From NCBI RefSeq assembly GCF_958298935.1, contig NC_084941.1, forward strand, positions 13,490,001 through 13,554,000: 64,000 bases of DNA, written 5' to 3'. Under the pieces are notes generated by a model that did not search any database, was not told the DNA's origin, and saw only the letters and a program-made list of their open reading frames with translations. Below are positions 46,702-57,286 of this stretch, in pieces. The first letter of the stretch is position 1, and every line of letters begins with the position of its first letter. The stretch comes from Phragmites australis (lineage: Eukaryota > Streptophyta > Magnoliopsida > Poales > Poaceae). The translations under genes were made by a program, and so were the position numbers.

Positions 46702-47632
46702 TGTTGGGAAATGGGCAGGCTACGCTAGCACAATCTAAAGAGTTCAACCAGAAAACCATGCGAGTAGGGGATCATGGATTGTTACCACTAGACGCATAGT
46801 GTGGTGGAAGGGGAGTTGGAGCCAACCGATCCAATGTCATGCACGTCGATGTAGAGGAAGCAGTTGAACTAAATATGGGTTTCATAGACGATCAACTTCC
46901 TAGTCGGGATCAACCTCTAGGTTTTTCTTCCTTGTCGGGAACGTTTTGACTACCTAGTCGTGATCGCTTTGTCAGGAGCGACATCGAGCCGATCAGCACC
47001 ACAATAGCAGCAGCGCCTCTACGGTATCCACACGTCCTAAGCTGCAACATCGAACGATGGTGTGAAAGCACCACACGTACAACTAGGGTTTTGAGAGGTC
47101 TGGCAGAGAGGGTGCAACTAGGGTTTTAGTGTGGCCCAACCATGCACGCCCCTCCCCATGTCTCCCCTTATATAGATCCTACTATGGGCTCCCACGCTAG
47201 AATCCCATTAGGACTCTAGTCCCTCACGGATCACAATCTCTATAAACCCTCTTACATATAAAATCTGTGTGTCATATTCCAACCCATTAATTGTGTGGAC
47301 CCATTAGGTTCATGTATAAATGGCTACGACTTGGACTCCCTTTCCGAAGCGAAATCAACAGCAGTCCCTATCAAGGCATATTGACTCCCGAGTAAATATA
47401 AAGATCATATTAGCTGAACCTTTATATACACATGCACCAATCGCTTTTCCTCAAGATACTAGTCGAGCTCAAGGTGGGACACATGCCATCCTTGTGATAG
47501 CTTGACTGTTCACTCAATCTGATAGCGGATTACCCAAGTCATGATTAACCCTTTAACCACATTATCATGTCCATGCACTTTCTAATCCAACTACATTGGG
47601 AGGCCCAGAGATATCTCTCCCATTATATAAGA
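46702..47632 (-). mobile_element. 5' LTR of copia Y, truncated
   Basis: The LTR end TTTCCCAACA is at 46702 and homology to the 3' LTR continues to about 47632 (CATTATATA), then stops abruptly. Roughly 570 bp of the outer LTR is missing. A TATA box (CTATATAAGGGGAG, minus) is near 47160-47176. Confidence 0.82.
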
Positions 47633-48487
47633 AAGCTGAATAAAAGTCCACAATACTTGTCATAGTTGCTGGCCCGAACACATTCCTAAAACTAGCTCAA
47701 GCAAGCCGAAAACTATAACATACACAAGCACAATGGAACAAAATTCGCAATGCAAACGGATTCTCTTTTTTTTCTGAATTCTCTCTCTCTTTTTTTTGGC
47801 ACTCTTTGCTTCTATTTTTTTTCACTCTTCTTTTTTTGGCACTATTTGCTTCTTGCTTGCTTTTCTTTTCTTTTTTCTTTCTTTTTTTTTGCGAATGTGA
47901 TACAAACTCAAAAATTCTTCTAGTGCCTTTTCTAAGACCAGTGAGGTACGTGGGTCACAAACTTTTTTCGGAGAGCAGGGTCACAAACTCTCTCTCTGAA
48001 CTTTCGCTACCTCTGTTTTAGCTATGGTGGTCAAATCCGAGAAGTTGGATGACTCCAACTAAGTGGTCGGATTCAAGAAGTTGGGCGAATCAGACTAGGT
48101 GGTTGGACCCGAGCGGATGGTCGGAGTGACTGGTCGGAACCCTGAGTGGGTGGTCCGAGTGTTGGTGGTCCGAGTGACTGGTCGGGACCCCGTGTGGGGA
48201 CACAAATTCGACTATAGCAGACTAGAGCAAGACGAGTAACTCGATAACTAAATTAGCAAAGACTCGAAGCTAGAAACTAGAATATGATGACTCGACCAGC
48301 AAAAGACACCGATGATGGACTCAAACTCAACAACGTGAAACTGAAAATAAAATCGCGAAGGCTCAAAGTGGTTTGGACAGCGAAAAAACTAAGATCTAAA
48401 TATTTTGGTGGGGCAATTTTCTGGACTCTAGTTAATGGAAAACGACGAAATAAAGAGGATAACTAAGATTACCTAACGGGCAACCGA
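47633..48487 (-). other. Leader of gypsy-type fragment H
   Basis: Downstream of the H primer site on the minus strand. It holds long T/C-rich tracts at 47765-47895 and a stretch of GGTCGGA/GGTCCGA words at 48060-48190. No gag is recognised before the border at 47632. Confidence 0.5.
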
Positions 48488-48500
48488 GGCTCTGATACCA
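48488..48500 (-). other. Primer-binding site of element H
   Basis: The minus strand reads TGGTATCAGAGCC, a perfect initiator-Met primer site, two bases after the LTR end GCGCATCA. Confidence 0.85.
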
Positions 48501-48502
48501 CT

Positions 48503-49130
48503 TGATGCGCGTTTGCTTGATCTTCCGAAAGGTAATATGATAAGTTGATTGGTGGAGCTTCAACGTTGATGATCCAAAGGCTCTGAACAAAATAGATCGA
48601 GAACCCTCGCAACCACTACACCACTTCTCCATGGTAATCAACCATGCTAAGACACGGTTGACCTTGCCAAGAAGGCTTTTCTTGCAAGCGAATCGAGAAA
48701 ATGAGCAAGAACAGGTAGATGCAATCTGAATATTGTTAATTACCAATGAATTACTTGAGTTGGGGTTCAACAAACCGATAAGTGGTGAAACTATCTAAAA
48801 CAGAATAATCTAAGCTATACCCGAGTCTAAACTATGATGGCTACTGTGTATATATAGGAGGTATGTGAGGAGGTTGACCTAGGGTTGTGCAGCCATGCAA
48901 AGAGGCATGCACAACCTGGACTCCGTCCTCGACACGATTACAAGACCCGACAGGGTTCGGTACAGTGGCGCAACACTTTATTTCTTTGATTTTAACTAAA
49001 CTATATGAAATATTTGGTCAAGCTTATATCCATTGGAAAGGGCTCATCATAATATTTCCAGAATGTCCAAGATTGCCTAAAACGGATTTCGTATGAGAGA
49101 GTTATGCCCGTTTTACTGACGTGCTGTCCT
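48503..49130 (-). mobile_element. LTR of gypsy-type element H
   Basis: The 3' end GCGCATCA (48503) is fixed by the primer site. A TATA box (CTCCTATATATACAC, minus) is at about 48846-48860. The start is not defined; it lies near 49090-49140, where the preceding coding-like tail ends. Confidence 0.65.
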
Positions 49131-49139
49131 GCGACTCGA

Positions 49140-49451
49140 CCGCGACCATGACTATGACTTCGACCACGACCATGACTAGAGCTCAGTCTTGAGTTGGAGT
49201 AGACTTGTCTTTCGAGGGGTGACATCTGGGTAAGGTTGTGGTGCTTCTCCCTCGTTCCTAAGCAATAAAACATTACAAGAATTTAATAGTAATCCATCCA
49301 AGGAAGCATGAACATCAAGGAACAAGTTTACCTGGTTGTCTAATTGTCATGCACGTGCTCTTGTAATTGGACCTTGTATGATTTGAGGATTATTTGTAGT
49401 ATTGATCATATCCGAAGGAGCCAGGGGCTCATCATCCGTTGCCTTGTCCAT
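49140..49451 (-). pseudogene. C-terminal tail of a gypsy polyprotein (element H)
   Basis: The minus strand reads MDKATDDEPLAPSD, then GPITRARA, a TGA stop, then QLDNQVNLFLDVHASLDGLL and NEGEAPQPYPDVTP. The GPITRARA-like motif is found at the C-terminal end of some plant gypsy polyproteins. A Ser/Arg/Gly/His tail follows (HGRGRSHSHGRGR). It sits upstream of the H LTR while a primer site sits downstream, so it would be the end of one internal region next to the start of another. Confidence 0.5.
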
Positions 49452-49454
49452 GAT

Positions 49455-49935
49455 TCCAGCGCCTTCTCCACCAGAGGATAGGGAATAATGGCAGTAGCGA
49501 CGTGTCGGAGGCCAACAGCCATGGCAATAGAGAGCGAAGAGCAAAGAGCGAGAGAGCGAAGGAGCAGAGAGCGAGAACACTGGAGGTGAGGAGATAAGGG
49601 AGTGGGAGAGCCAATGCAAACAGATAAGGGGGGGGGGAGAGAGCCAGACAGGAAAGAGATCGAGAGAAAATTCGATTGGATTACAAATTCGGGTGCGAAC
49701 AGGCATAAGTGGTTGTAGAGAGAACTGGCACTGAAAAAGCAATATCAGTGCCAGCTCGTGGTTGGAACTGGCACTGATACAAACTGACACTCATAGTCCT
49801 TTTCAATGTTGGTTCTTGGTGGCTCACTCATTTCACACATGGGAGACTAAGAACCGACACTGATATATCTTCAGTCGTGGTTCTTGTTGAACCGACACTG
49901 ATAAAGCGCTACTTTTGACTAGTTTTGTAGTAGTG
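49455..49935 (-). mobile_element. CACTA transposon end
   Basis: The minus strand begins CACTACTACAAAACTAGTC at 49935, a canonical CACTA terminus. Subterminal inverted motifs (AACCGACACTGATA, GAACTGGCACTGATA and their complements) fill 49730-49920. Inward there is a GA-rich stretch at 49520-49680. The matching other end was not found. The copia X integrase frame starts directly beyond 49935. Confidence 0.8.
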
Positions 49936-50690
49936 ATGATTATTGTATGACATTGGGCATTGAAGTGGAACATTTAATATCACACGTGCATGCAACATCA
50001 CTCATACAAGTTAGACCATCTGCTAATCATGAAATATCTCCTTTTCAAATATTGCGTGGCATAGAACTTAGCATTTTCTATCTGTATAAATTATGATGTG
50101 TTGTATATGTCCCAATACCACCACTTAAGCGTATTGTGATGGGCGCCCAACAGAAACTAGGAGTTTGCATAGGGGTTGATAGTCCATAGATTTTAGAGTG
50201 CTTAGACATTAACTGGGGATTTACATCAGGCCCATTTTGCTGATTATATTCAATGCAGAACATTTCTTGGCATTAAGGGGAGGGAAGTACCTTTCCAAGG
50301 ACGTATGCCGAAAAATATCCTGGGAAGCCATAGGGATACATGAACTGGATCCCGGAACTAAGAAAAACAAGAAGTTTAGCATATACTCAATTTGGAAAGA
50401 ATTACTAATCAACTTCCTAAAACCTTCACTAATCCAAAGGAATTATGAAATCCCATATACCTACAATAAATACATCAGAGCAAATTGAAATACCTTTTGA
50501 AAAGGAAGAATTAATGGAATTCGAACCAAAAATCTGCCACCTCCAGGAAGACGGGGAGAATTCCATATGCAAAGGTTCCAAAAGAACCAAAGGCCAAAGT
50601 AACTAAAGTTCTCGGGGGATGCTTCAAGAACTCAAAGCAAAGGCCAGATTATCCTCAAGAATGTCAAGAAGACACAACCCCTACTAGGGC
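49936..50690 (+). pseudogene. Copia X integrase (C-terminal part)
   Basis: The plus strand resumes with YCMTLGIEVEHLISHVH, the segment after the second catalytic Asp. It then jumps to TSLI-VRPSANHEISPFQILR, so the Glu-containing helix is missing. It continues YVPIPPLKRIVMGAQQKLGV, FNAEHFLALRGGKYLSKDVC and EISWEAIGIHELDPGTK-like pieces with many frame changes. The integrase core upstream (zinc domain, first Asp) is absent from the window. Confidence 0.75.
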
Positions 50691-50700
50691 GCCACCTGAT

Positions 50701-52515
50701 GTGGACATACTTGAAGTGAAGCTCCCTGAAGGACCTGAACCTAGTGAGAATGTGCACACTAATACTCACGATAGGAAATCAAATATTCCTAATCTAAACA
50801 CACCAGAAAATGACGATGATATGGAATATGAAGAAATTGAAAGAATAGAAAAGATCTCATCAAACTATGTTGAAATAGGAGTAATCTATGATAGAAAGAC
50901 TACTAATGTCGATATTTATTTTGACAAAAAGATTGCCAAAATATATTGGGATCCAAAACCGAAAACTTTTGTAGAATATCAAAAGTGTTCTGATTGGTCT
51001 AAATGGAAGGAAGCAATCATGACACAATTAACCTTGCTTAATAAAATAAATGTGTTTGGTCTTGTAGACCTTACCCCTGAAAGGATGTACCCTATAGGTC
51101 ACAAATGGGTCTTTGTCCAGAAGAGAGACGAGAATAATAAGGTGGTACAATATAAAGGAACGTTAGTAGTGCAAGGGTTCACGAAGACACCCGACATCGA
51201 TTGCGATGAAATTTACTCTCCTATTATGGATGGATGGAATTTCTTTCCGGTACCTAATAGCATTGGCAGTAAATATGAACTTTAGATAAAATTGATGGAT
51301 GTCGTGACCGCATAGTTGTATGGGCCACTGGATGATGAAACCCATATGAAAGTCCTTGAAGGAATTAAGGTTCATAACAAAGAAGAACCCAACATGTATA
51401 GTGTAAAATTGGAAATATTGCTCTATGGCTTGAAGCAATCTAGAAGAATGTGGTAAAATTGACTTAGTGAATTCCTCTTGCATAAGAGAATCCTAAAGAA
51501 TGAAGATTGTCACTGTGTGCTCATAAGGAAATTAGATAAGGGGTTCTATATAATCTTTGTATTTGTTGATTATCTGAATATCATTGGAACCACATAAGAC
51601 ATTGAGGAAGCTAGTTCTTACCTAAAGAATGAATTTGAAATCAAGGATTTAGGCAAGACTAAATATTACTTATGCATATCGATTGAATATCCACATGAAG
51701 GGATATTGGTGCACCAGTCAGCATATACCAGGAAGGTATTGGACAAATTTAACATGAAAGAGGCATACCCACTTAGGGCTCCTATGGTCGGAAGATCCCT
51801 TGATGTGGACAAGGATCCCTTTAGGCGAAGGGAAGATGATGAGAATGTACTAGAACCTGAATATCCTTACCTACGTGCCATTGGAGCATTAATGTACCTA
51901 GAAAATGGTACTAGGCCTGATATAGATTTTGTTGTTAACCTATTAGGAAGGTTTCACTCAGCTCCTACCATAAGGCATTGCAATGGTATCAAACATATTC
52001 TTTGATACCACAGAGGGACTAAAGACCTCAGGTTGTTGTTCTGGAAGAATCAAAATTTAAGTCTAGCGGGGTATGCTGATCCACATAAAGCATTATCACA
52101 TATCGGTTATCTATTTCTCTATGGTGGTACAATAATTTCATGGAAATTAGTGAAGCAAATACTTGTAACTACCTCGACAAACCACTCAAAGATTGTTACA
52201 CTCTATGAAGCAGCTAAGGAATACATTTAGTTAAGACATGTTACTCAGCATATATAGAATACATGTGGAGTAAATGTCATGAATTCACCAACTCTTCTAT
52301 TGGAAGATAATCAAGGTTCTATTCTACAAATAAAAACAGGATATGTAGAGTAAAATATCATGAAGCTTATTACACCAATGCTATTCTCTAGCCATGACTT
52401 GCAGAAACAAGAAGAAATTGTGGTGACTCATATCAAGTCTTGTGATAATCTAGTATATTTATTCACTAAGTCTTTATCACCAGCTACTATTGAAAAGTTA
52501 GTCTGGCTCTCTGGT
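50701..52515 (+). pseudogene. Copia X reverse transcriptase and RNase H
   Basis: The open stretch 50701-51285 covers the linker and the start of reverse transcriptase (LTPERMYPIGHKWVFVQKRD, VVQYKGTLVVQGFT). Pieces after the stop at 51283 give KLMDVVTA, LLYGLKQSRRMW, then FVFVDYLNIIGTT, where YVDD has become FVDY (51565-51573). KFNMKEAYPLRAPMVGRSLD and IGALMYLENGTRPDIDFVVN follow. RNase H shows GTIISWKLVKQILVTTSTNH and TPMLFSSHDLQKQEEIVVTH. At least seven in-frame stops are present. It is cut at about 52520 by LTR Z. Confidence 0.87.
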
Positions 52516-52520
52516 GGACT

Positions 52521-53993
52521 TGTACTCGCCAAATGGTCCAACATTCAAAGGGATGAATGCTGTATGCTTCGCCGGACCATTTCCTGCTGAGAGGTTGTAA
52601 AATGGCTAGTCCGGAGAAGAAGCAGATGCTGGATGGTCCAACACTCAGAAGCTGTGAACACTAGATCATCCGGCATTCATGATTTTTTTGAGATTTGCTT
52701 TAACTGAGGATTTTGAGTATGGACTAAACAATAATGGAGCTAGAGATATGTGTGTGCTTGTCACATATTGTGCAAGTGTTGGACGCAACTTTGCGGCTGA
52801 CGCTGGGATGATCAAGGCCAAGCAGGGCGCTTGGTGCTGGACGATCGAAGAGGATAGATGGAGTCAAGGGTGATCCTAGATGTGCATGTGGAGGTCAAAC
52901 AAAGCGTGTGAAGATGGATGAAGACAGTGTATTAACAAAGTGAAGCGAAGGGGATGACAGTGCAAGTGACAAGGCAACCTGAAGGATCAGGAGCGGAAAA
53001 GACTTGCTAGCAGTCAAGATCGCAAGATGGAGTACACGCGTCGACATCAGGATGCTTGCTTAAGGCGTAAGAAAGTGGCAGTGTGTCACGCTTTGAGAAG
53101 CGTGCAAAGTAGTTTCGCAGCTTGACCACAAAACCGTGGAAGGATGGGGTACACATGGCATCATCGTAAAGCTTGTATCGAGATGAAGCTAAGTTATGTA
53201 GAAGCCATGCTCATTCGATGGACTGAGTGAAAAATGGACCAAAATACTCTCGTGATAGGTAGGAGGCCATTAAAAGAGAGGAGTATTTTGGGAATTAGAA
53301 AGCTTAAGGGCCAAGCAACCTCCTTAGGCCTATAAATAGAGGGGTAGGGCTGTGTAGGAGGCTTGAACGAGTCACTTGAGTTTGTATGCTAGGGTTTTAG
53401 AGGAAAGGAGAGGGGAGAGATTAGCCTTTGTAATTGGTGAGAACTTTTTTTGTGAGAAAATATCTTGTAATCTACCGAAAAGAGGGCTGGCCTTTGCGAG
53501 AAATGAAGTGCATAATTCCTTCGATGCTGGTGTTCATCTTCTTCTATTTTCTTTCTATTAGCTCCCTTGCTTTGTTGTGAGTTTTTTATTTTTTATTGTA
53601 TTTTTTGTTTTGGTTGATAAGCTGAAATTTTCTCATCTAGGGAAGTTGTTCTTCTTGTTGCTAGAGGCATAAAATTTACATACAAATGTATACAAGTAGG
53701 CCTTAAATTCCCTTGCCTCTAGAACATCAACTCAGAGAACTTCTTCTTCTGGTGATCTTTTCTTTGGAGCAAAGGTTTTGTTCTTCAAGTTGTTCTCTTT
53801 TTGTGGTGATGACTTGTTGGATATGTGGCAATAGAACCTAGAGTTCATTTGAATGCCATGCTTTTTGTAGCAACTAGTGTCTCTCTAGTTTTTGCTGTGA
53901 GGTGCGTTGGGTGAACAGAATAGGAGAAGGTCATCAAAGAAATTTAAGAGGCGTCTATTCACCCCTATCTAGTCGCTATTTTCGATCCTACAA
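52521..53993 (+). mobile_element. 5' LTR of Sirevirus Z
   Basis: Starts TGTACTCGCC at 52521 (best candidate) and ends GATCCTACA at 53993, followed by a primer site. Length 1473 bp. A TATA box (TATAAATAGAGG) is at 53331-53342. The first 200 bp carry the TCCGG/GGTCCAACA motifs seen in related LTRs. Small ORFs (52679-52873, 53376-53561) have no domain. Confidence 0.75.
53331..53337 (+). promoter_or_regulatory. TATA box of LTR Z
   Basis: TATAAAT in GGCCTATAAATAGAGGGG, correctly oriented toward the primer site 660 bp downstream. Confidence 0.65.
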
Positions 53994-53994
53994 T

Positions 53995-54008
53995 TAGTAT
54001 CAGAGCCA
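53995..54008 (+). other. Primer-binding site of Sirevirus Z
   Basis: TTAGTATCAGAGCC right after the LTR; one base from the consensus TTGGTATCAGAGC. A short leader follows to 54040 and may resume at 56449. Confidence 0.8.
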
Positions 54009-54040
54009 GTTTGATCACTTCTTAACCTTAACCAGCTTTG

Positions 54041-56448
54041 TGTCACACCCGATTTTAACGGACAAAACCAAGAGCGGCTTATGTGTGCCCAGAAAGTTTA
54101 ACACACATAAGAACGTCATAGGTGAAGTAACAAAAACAATACTTTAACTTATAATCGTTCACTTCTTACAATAAAGACTTCACCTAAACAACTTCAAAAG
54201 CTAAATGACAGCATTGCAGCAGGACGGAAGCATCGGCGACCAAGCACTCCAACCGGAAGTCACTCTCCTAGAACGCCAGGTTGTCTTCTTGGAAATCTCC
54301 AAAGTCTTCTACTGAGCAGCATATATTTTGTAGGAGATAGCAAGGGTGAGCACATATAATACTTAGCAAGTATGGGAAAGTAATGATATGCAGACTTATA
54401 TCAAGAATAGGCTAACTCATGGTTTATTTGCATAAATGCGAGTAATGAAAACATATTTGAACTCCAAAAAGCATTAAACAATTATTAAGTAAATGTAACT
54501 CAAATAGTCCATCACCTAGCATACAAGGCTCCCAACCTTGCATACCACAACCATCTAGTACTCCCTATACTAACCAAAACCATGACCAAACCCGTAACCA
54601 CAACCCACTAATCATGTGAGGATCCAAGTCTCTCATAACAGTGAACATGGCTGTTATAACAGTTTTACACTCTACAGAGGTTGTCCAGCTTTTCCCACGA
54701 GTAAGTGAATTCTATGTTGCCGTGTTCGCGAAACACTTAACACACGTCAGTGGTGTGCCGCCAAGAAATCACGGAATGACAGTTTTCCACTAACCAGAGA
54801 CTAATCCAGTATGCGTCTGCCTACTAGGTTTTACCGCCAGGATTTACGCGAGTTAAACTCCTACCCAGAAGCCCCCTTTTGTGCTAACACAACACATACT
54901 GGATAGACTCTAACTAGTATGTCACGCCTTACCCATATCAGCCTCATGGTTGGTACGTTACTTTTTGGGATATCGCTCCACGAACAGGTACTTACTTAGG
55001 TTACTTGAGCAAACACTACCAACATCATAACCATGACAACTATCAAACCACTTTGCTCAAGGCCTAAGGTTCCATGTTGCTAGACCATTCACACATTACG
55101 ACTATTGTTGCATAAGTTCATTAATCAAGTATATGACACTTCCAAATATCCCAAATCATGGATAAGCAATCTACCCAACAAAAATACCCAACCATAAACC
55201 ATCTAGGTTCCAAGGGATGATATGGGAAAATCTAGAAAAAACCATAACATAGGTGACTACATATCATATTGATAGACATTGCATGCAATTTTTGTGAAAC
55301 AAAACATTTAAAAACATAGGTTCAAGATGATCAAGGACACTTGCCTTCTCCTTACTGCTGCTTAGTGTATTCTTGCTCCTGGTCTTGATATTCCTCAAAT
55401 TGGTCCGTGGCGTTGTCAACTAATCGCACAATAACCGGCAAAGCACACAAACAAAATACACTAAGAACAAAGAATAAAACAAAAGAATAACAAGATAAAA
55501 TCTATCTAGAAAGAAAGAGCACTGAAAAACGAATCTAACGGCGCAAGAATCGCTTAAAATGGAGCTACGATGAAAAAGATATGCTAAAAACAAGATTATG
55601 GTTTATTTTAATTAAGAAAAGGACTTAACTGTTATTAACAAAAAGTCTAGGGACCTTTTTATAAAGATAGAAGGACCTATATGTAATTTTAGAAAATTTT
55701 AGGGACCTAAGTGTAAAAAGATAGGGCTCTTTTTGTATTTATAGAAAAGTTCATGGGCTAGACTGCAAAGTTACCAATTTCTGGGAATTCTGGAATTATT
55801 TTTATACTGAAAACCTTGAGTTAATGCGTAGGCGCTGACTGGGCTTGACTAGGCATGACACATCAGCAATGAGGGCTAGATGGCAGCTAAGGTGTCTAGT
55901 TCAGGTGGCTGTTGACTGGTTTAAGGCAGACACGTGGCAACTCGCTATTGGCTGCTGAAGGGGTATCATCTAATCTAATCTGGGCCACTGGTTTTTGATT
56001 CGACGACTCAGAGGAGATCGGGCGGCCGGAGGGTAACGAATCGGCTGCGCCTGGGGAAACACGTCAACGCATGACCAGAGAACACGCCGGACAGCGTTCC
56101 AGCTAGTCGACGGTGATGGTGAGCAGCGGATCTCGAAGAGGGGAACATGGCGAATCTGATTTGGGGCTTACCTTGAACAGGGCGGCACTGGAAGGGACTC
56201 GGTAGCGGAAGGGGCGGCGGTGGACTCGGGATCTCATTGGGAATGGGTCTCCGGTGGTTGGGGAACCAAGGTGACGACGGGAGGAGCGTCGGTGGGTGGC
56301 AGCGGTTCTTCTAAGCGGCTCGGCGAAGCTCGGTGGCTCAGGAGTGGCGGAACGGCGAGCACGAACGAGGCAGCAAGCTCAAATCCGGCGAATTGGGCTC
56401 GATCTTGGTGACTGCTTGGATTGGATCTGCTCGGGAAGAGGTGTTACA
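54041..56448 (-). mobile_element. Solo LTR C, gypsy (Tekay/Del-like), 2408 bp
   Basis: On the minus strand it starts TGTAACACCTCTTCC at 56448 and ends ATCGGGTGTGACA at 54041. Perfect target duplications CTTTG are at 54036-54040 and 56449-56453. Its last 1.4 kb aligns with the end of LTR A (shared GGGCACACATAAGCCGC and GGTGTGCCGC-type blocks), but its first kilobase differs and is GC-rich. ORFs within (56220-56411) are LTR sequence. Confidence 0.92.
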
Positions 56449-56454
56449 CTTTGT

Positions 56455-56679
56455 GATCCGTAGGTGACAATGGTGAGACATGGGAAGATCCTGCTCTTTT
56501 GCACTCAGAGCTTTAGTTATCTATAGCAACTGTTCTATATTCCGAGCCATGGTTTGGAGGATCTGAGTCTATGTTGCTAAAAGTTGTTGTTTGTTCAACT
56601 GTTGCGGCGTATGCTGGTTGTTGTCATTGTTGTTGGGGTTGGTGTCCTCAGCATACTGGTCTTTCTTTGGGTTAACCAT
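56455..56679 (-). pseudogene. Gypsy element B gag, N-terminal fragment
   Basis: Starts at ATG 56679 on the minus strand: MVNPKKDQYAEDTNPNNND, a Gln/Asn-rich stretch, a TAG, then TQILQTMARNIEQLL, another TAG and a short remainder. The Asn/Gln-rich N-terminus with LQ-rich helix is typical of Tekay/Del gag. The capsid, zinc knuckle and all of pol are missing; the reading ends near the solo LTR C insertion, so where B stops and the Sirevirus Z leader begins is uncertain. Confidence 0.7.
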
Positions 56680-57270
56680 CTAGTCAGGATTGAAGACGAA
56701 AGTTAGGGCAAGAAGAGAAAGAACTAGAAGGAGAAAATCTAGCTATACTATCAACTATAGAGATATATAAGGAATGTCGCTGTTACTAGATGCTAAAGCA
56801 TCCCATAACACACTTTAGCACTCAAACAGAAAATCCAAATTACTCAAGGCACATCCCACAAAAACACACTACTAACATCATTCTAACATTTCTGAAGGAT
56901 AGGGAAAGTCCTTCGATGACTCAAAAAATTAAAACTGGGAGGTGGCACAAAGGTAGATCTTCATGTCTTTAGTATTGTGGTAGATGATTTCTTCATTGTA
57001 CCGATGTGTCTTCAACTCATCATCTGAATCTTCATTCAAGGTATGATATCTTCGAAAGCAACCTTCTCAATCGAAGTAATTGAGATTGGTTCAACAACTA
57101 AAAGTTTTGAAAGGGGAGGTGATGGAAATTCATTTTACTCAATAGTTTGAAGTAGGTAAGTAGAGAAAAGAGACTAGAAAAGCATGGAGATAGCTTTTCA
57201 AAATAGGTTTTTAAAATAATTCTTTATATCATGAACATTCTATCTAGGCTTGCGTCCTACGGTCGACACA
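56680..57270 (-). other. Untranslated leader of gypsy element B
   Basis: About 590 bp between the primer site and the gag start; no ORF or motif worth calling. Confidence 0.6.
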
Positions 57271-57282
57271 GCTCTGATACCA
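57271..57282 (-). other. Primer-binding site of gypsy element B
   Basis: The minus strand reads TGGTATCAGAGC, a perfect initiator-Met primer site, four bases after the LTR. Confidence 0.9.
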
Positions 57283-57286
57283 CCTC

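Noticed and set aside
47765..47895. T/C-rich tract as a regulatory site
   Set aside because: Low-complexity sequence in a retroelement leader; no specific signal can be supported.
49347..49790. 147-codon minus ORF as a host membrane protein
   Set aside because: Its hydrophobic N-terminal part is translated CACTA and GA-rich sequence; only the last 35 codons (retroelement tail) look like protein.
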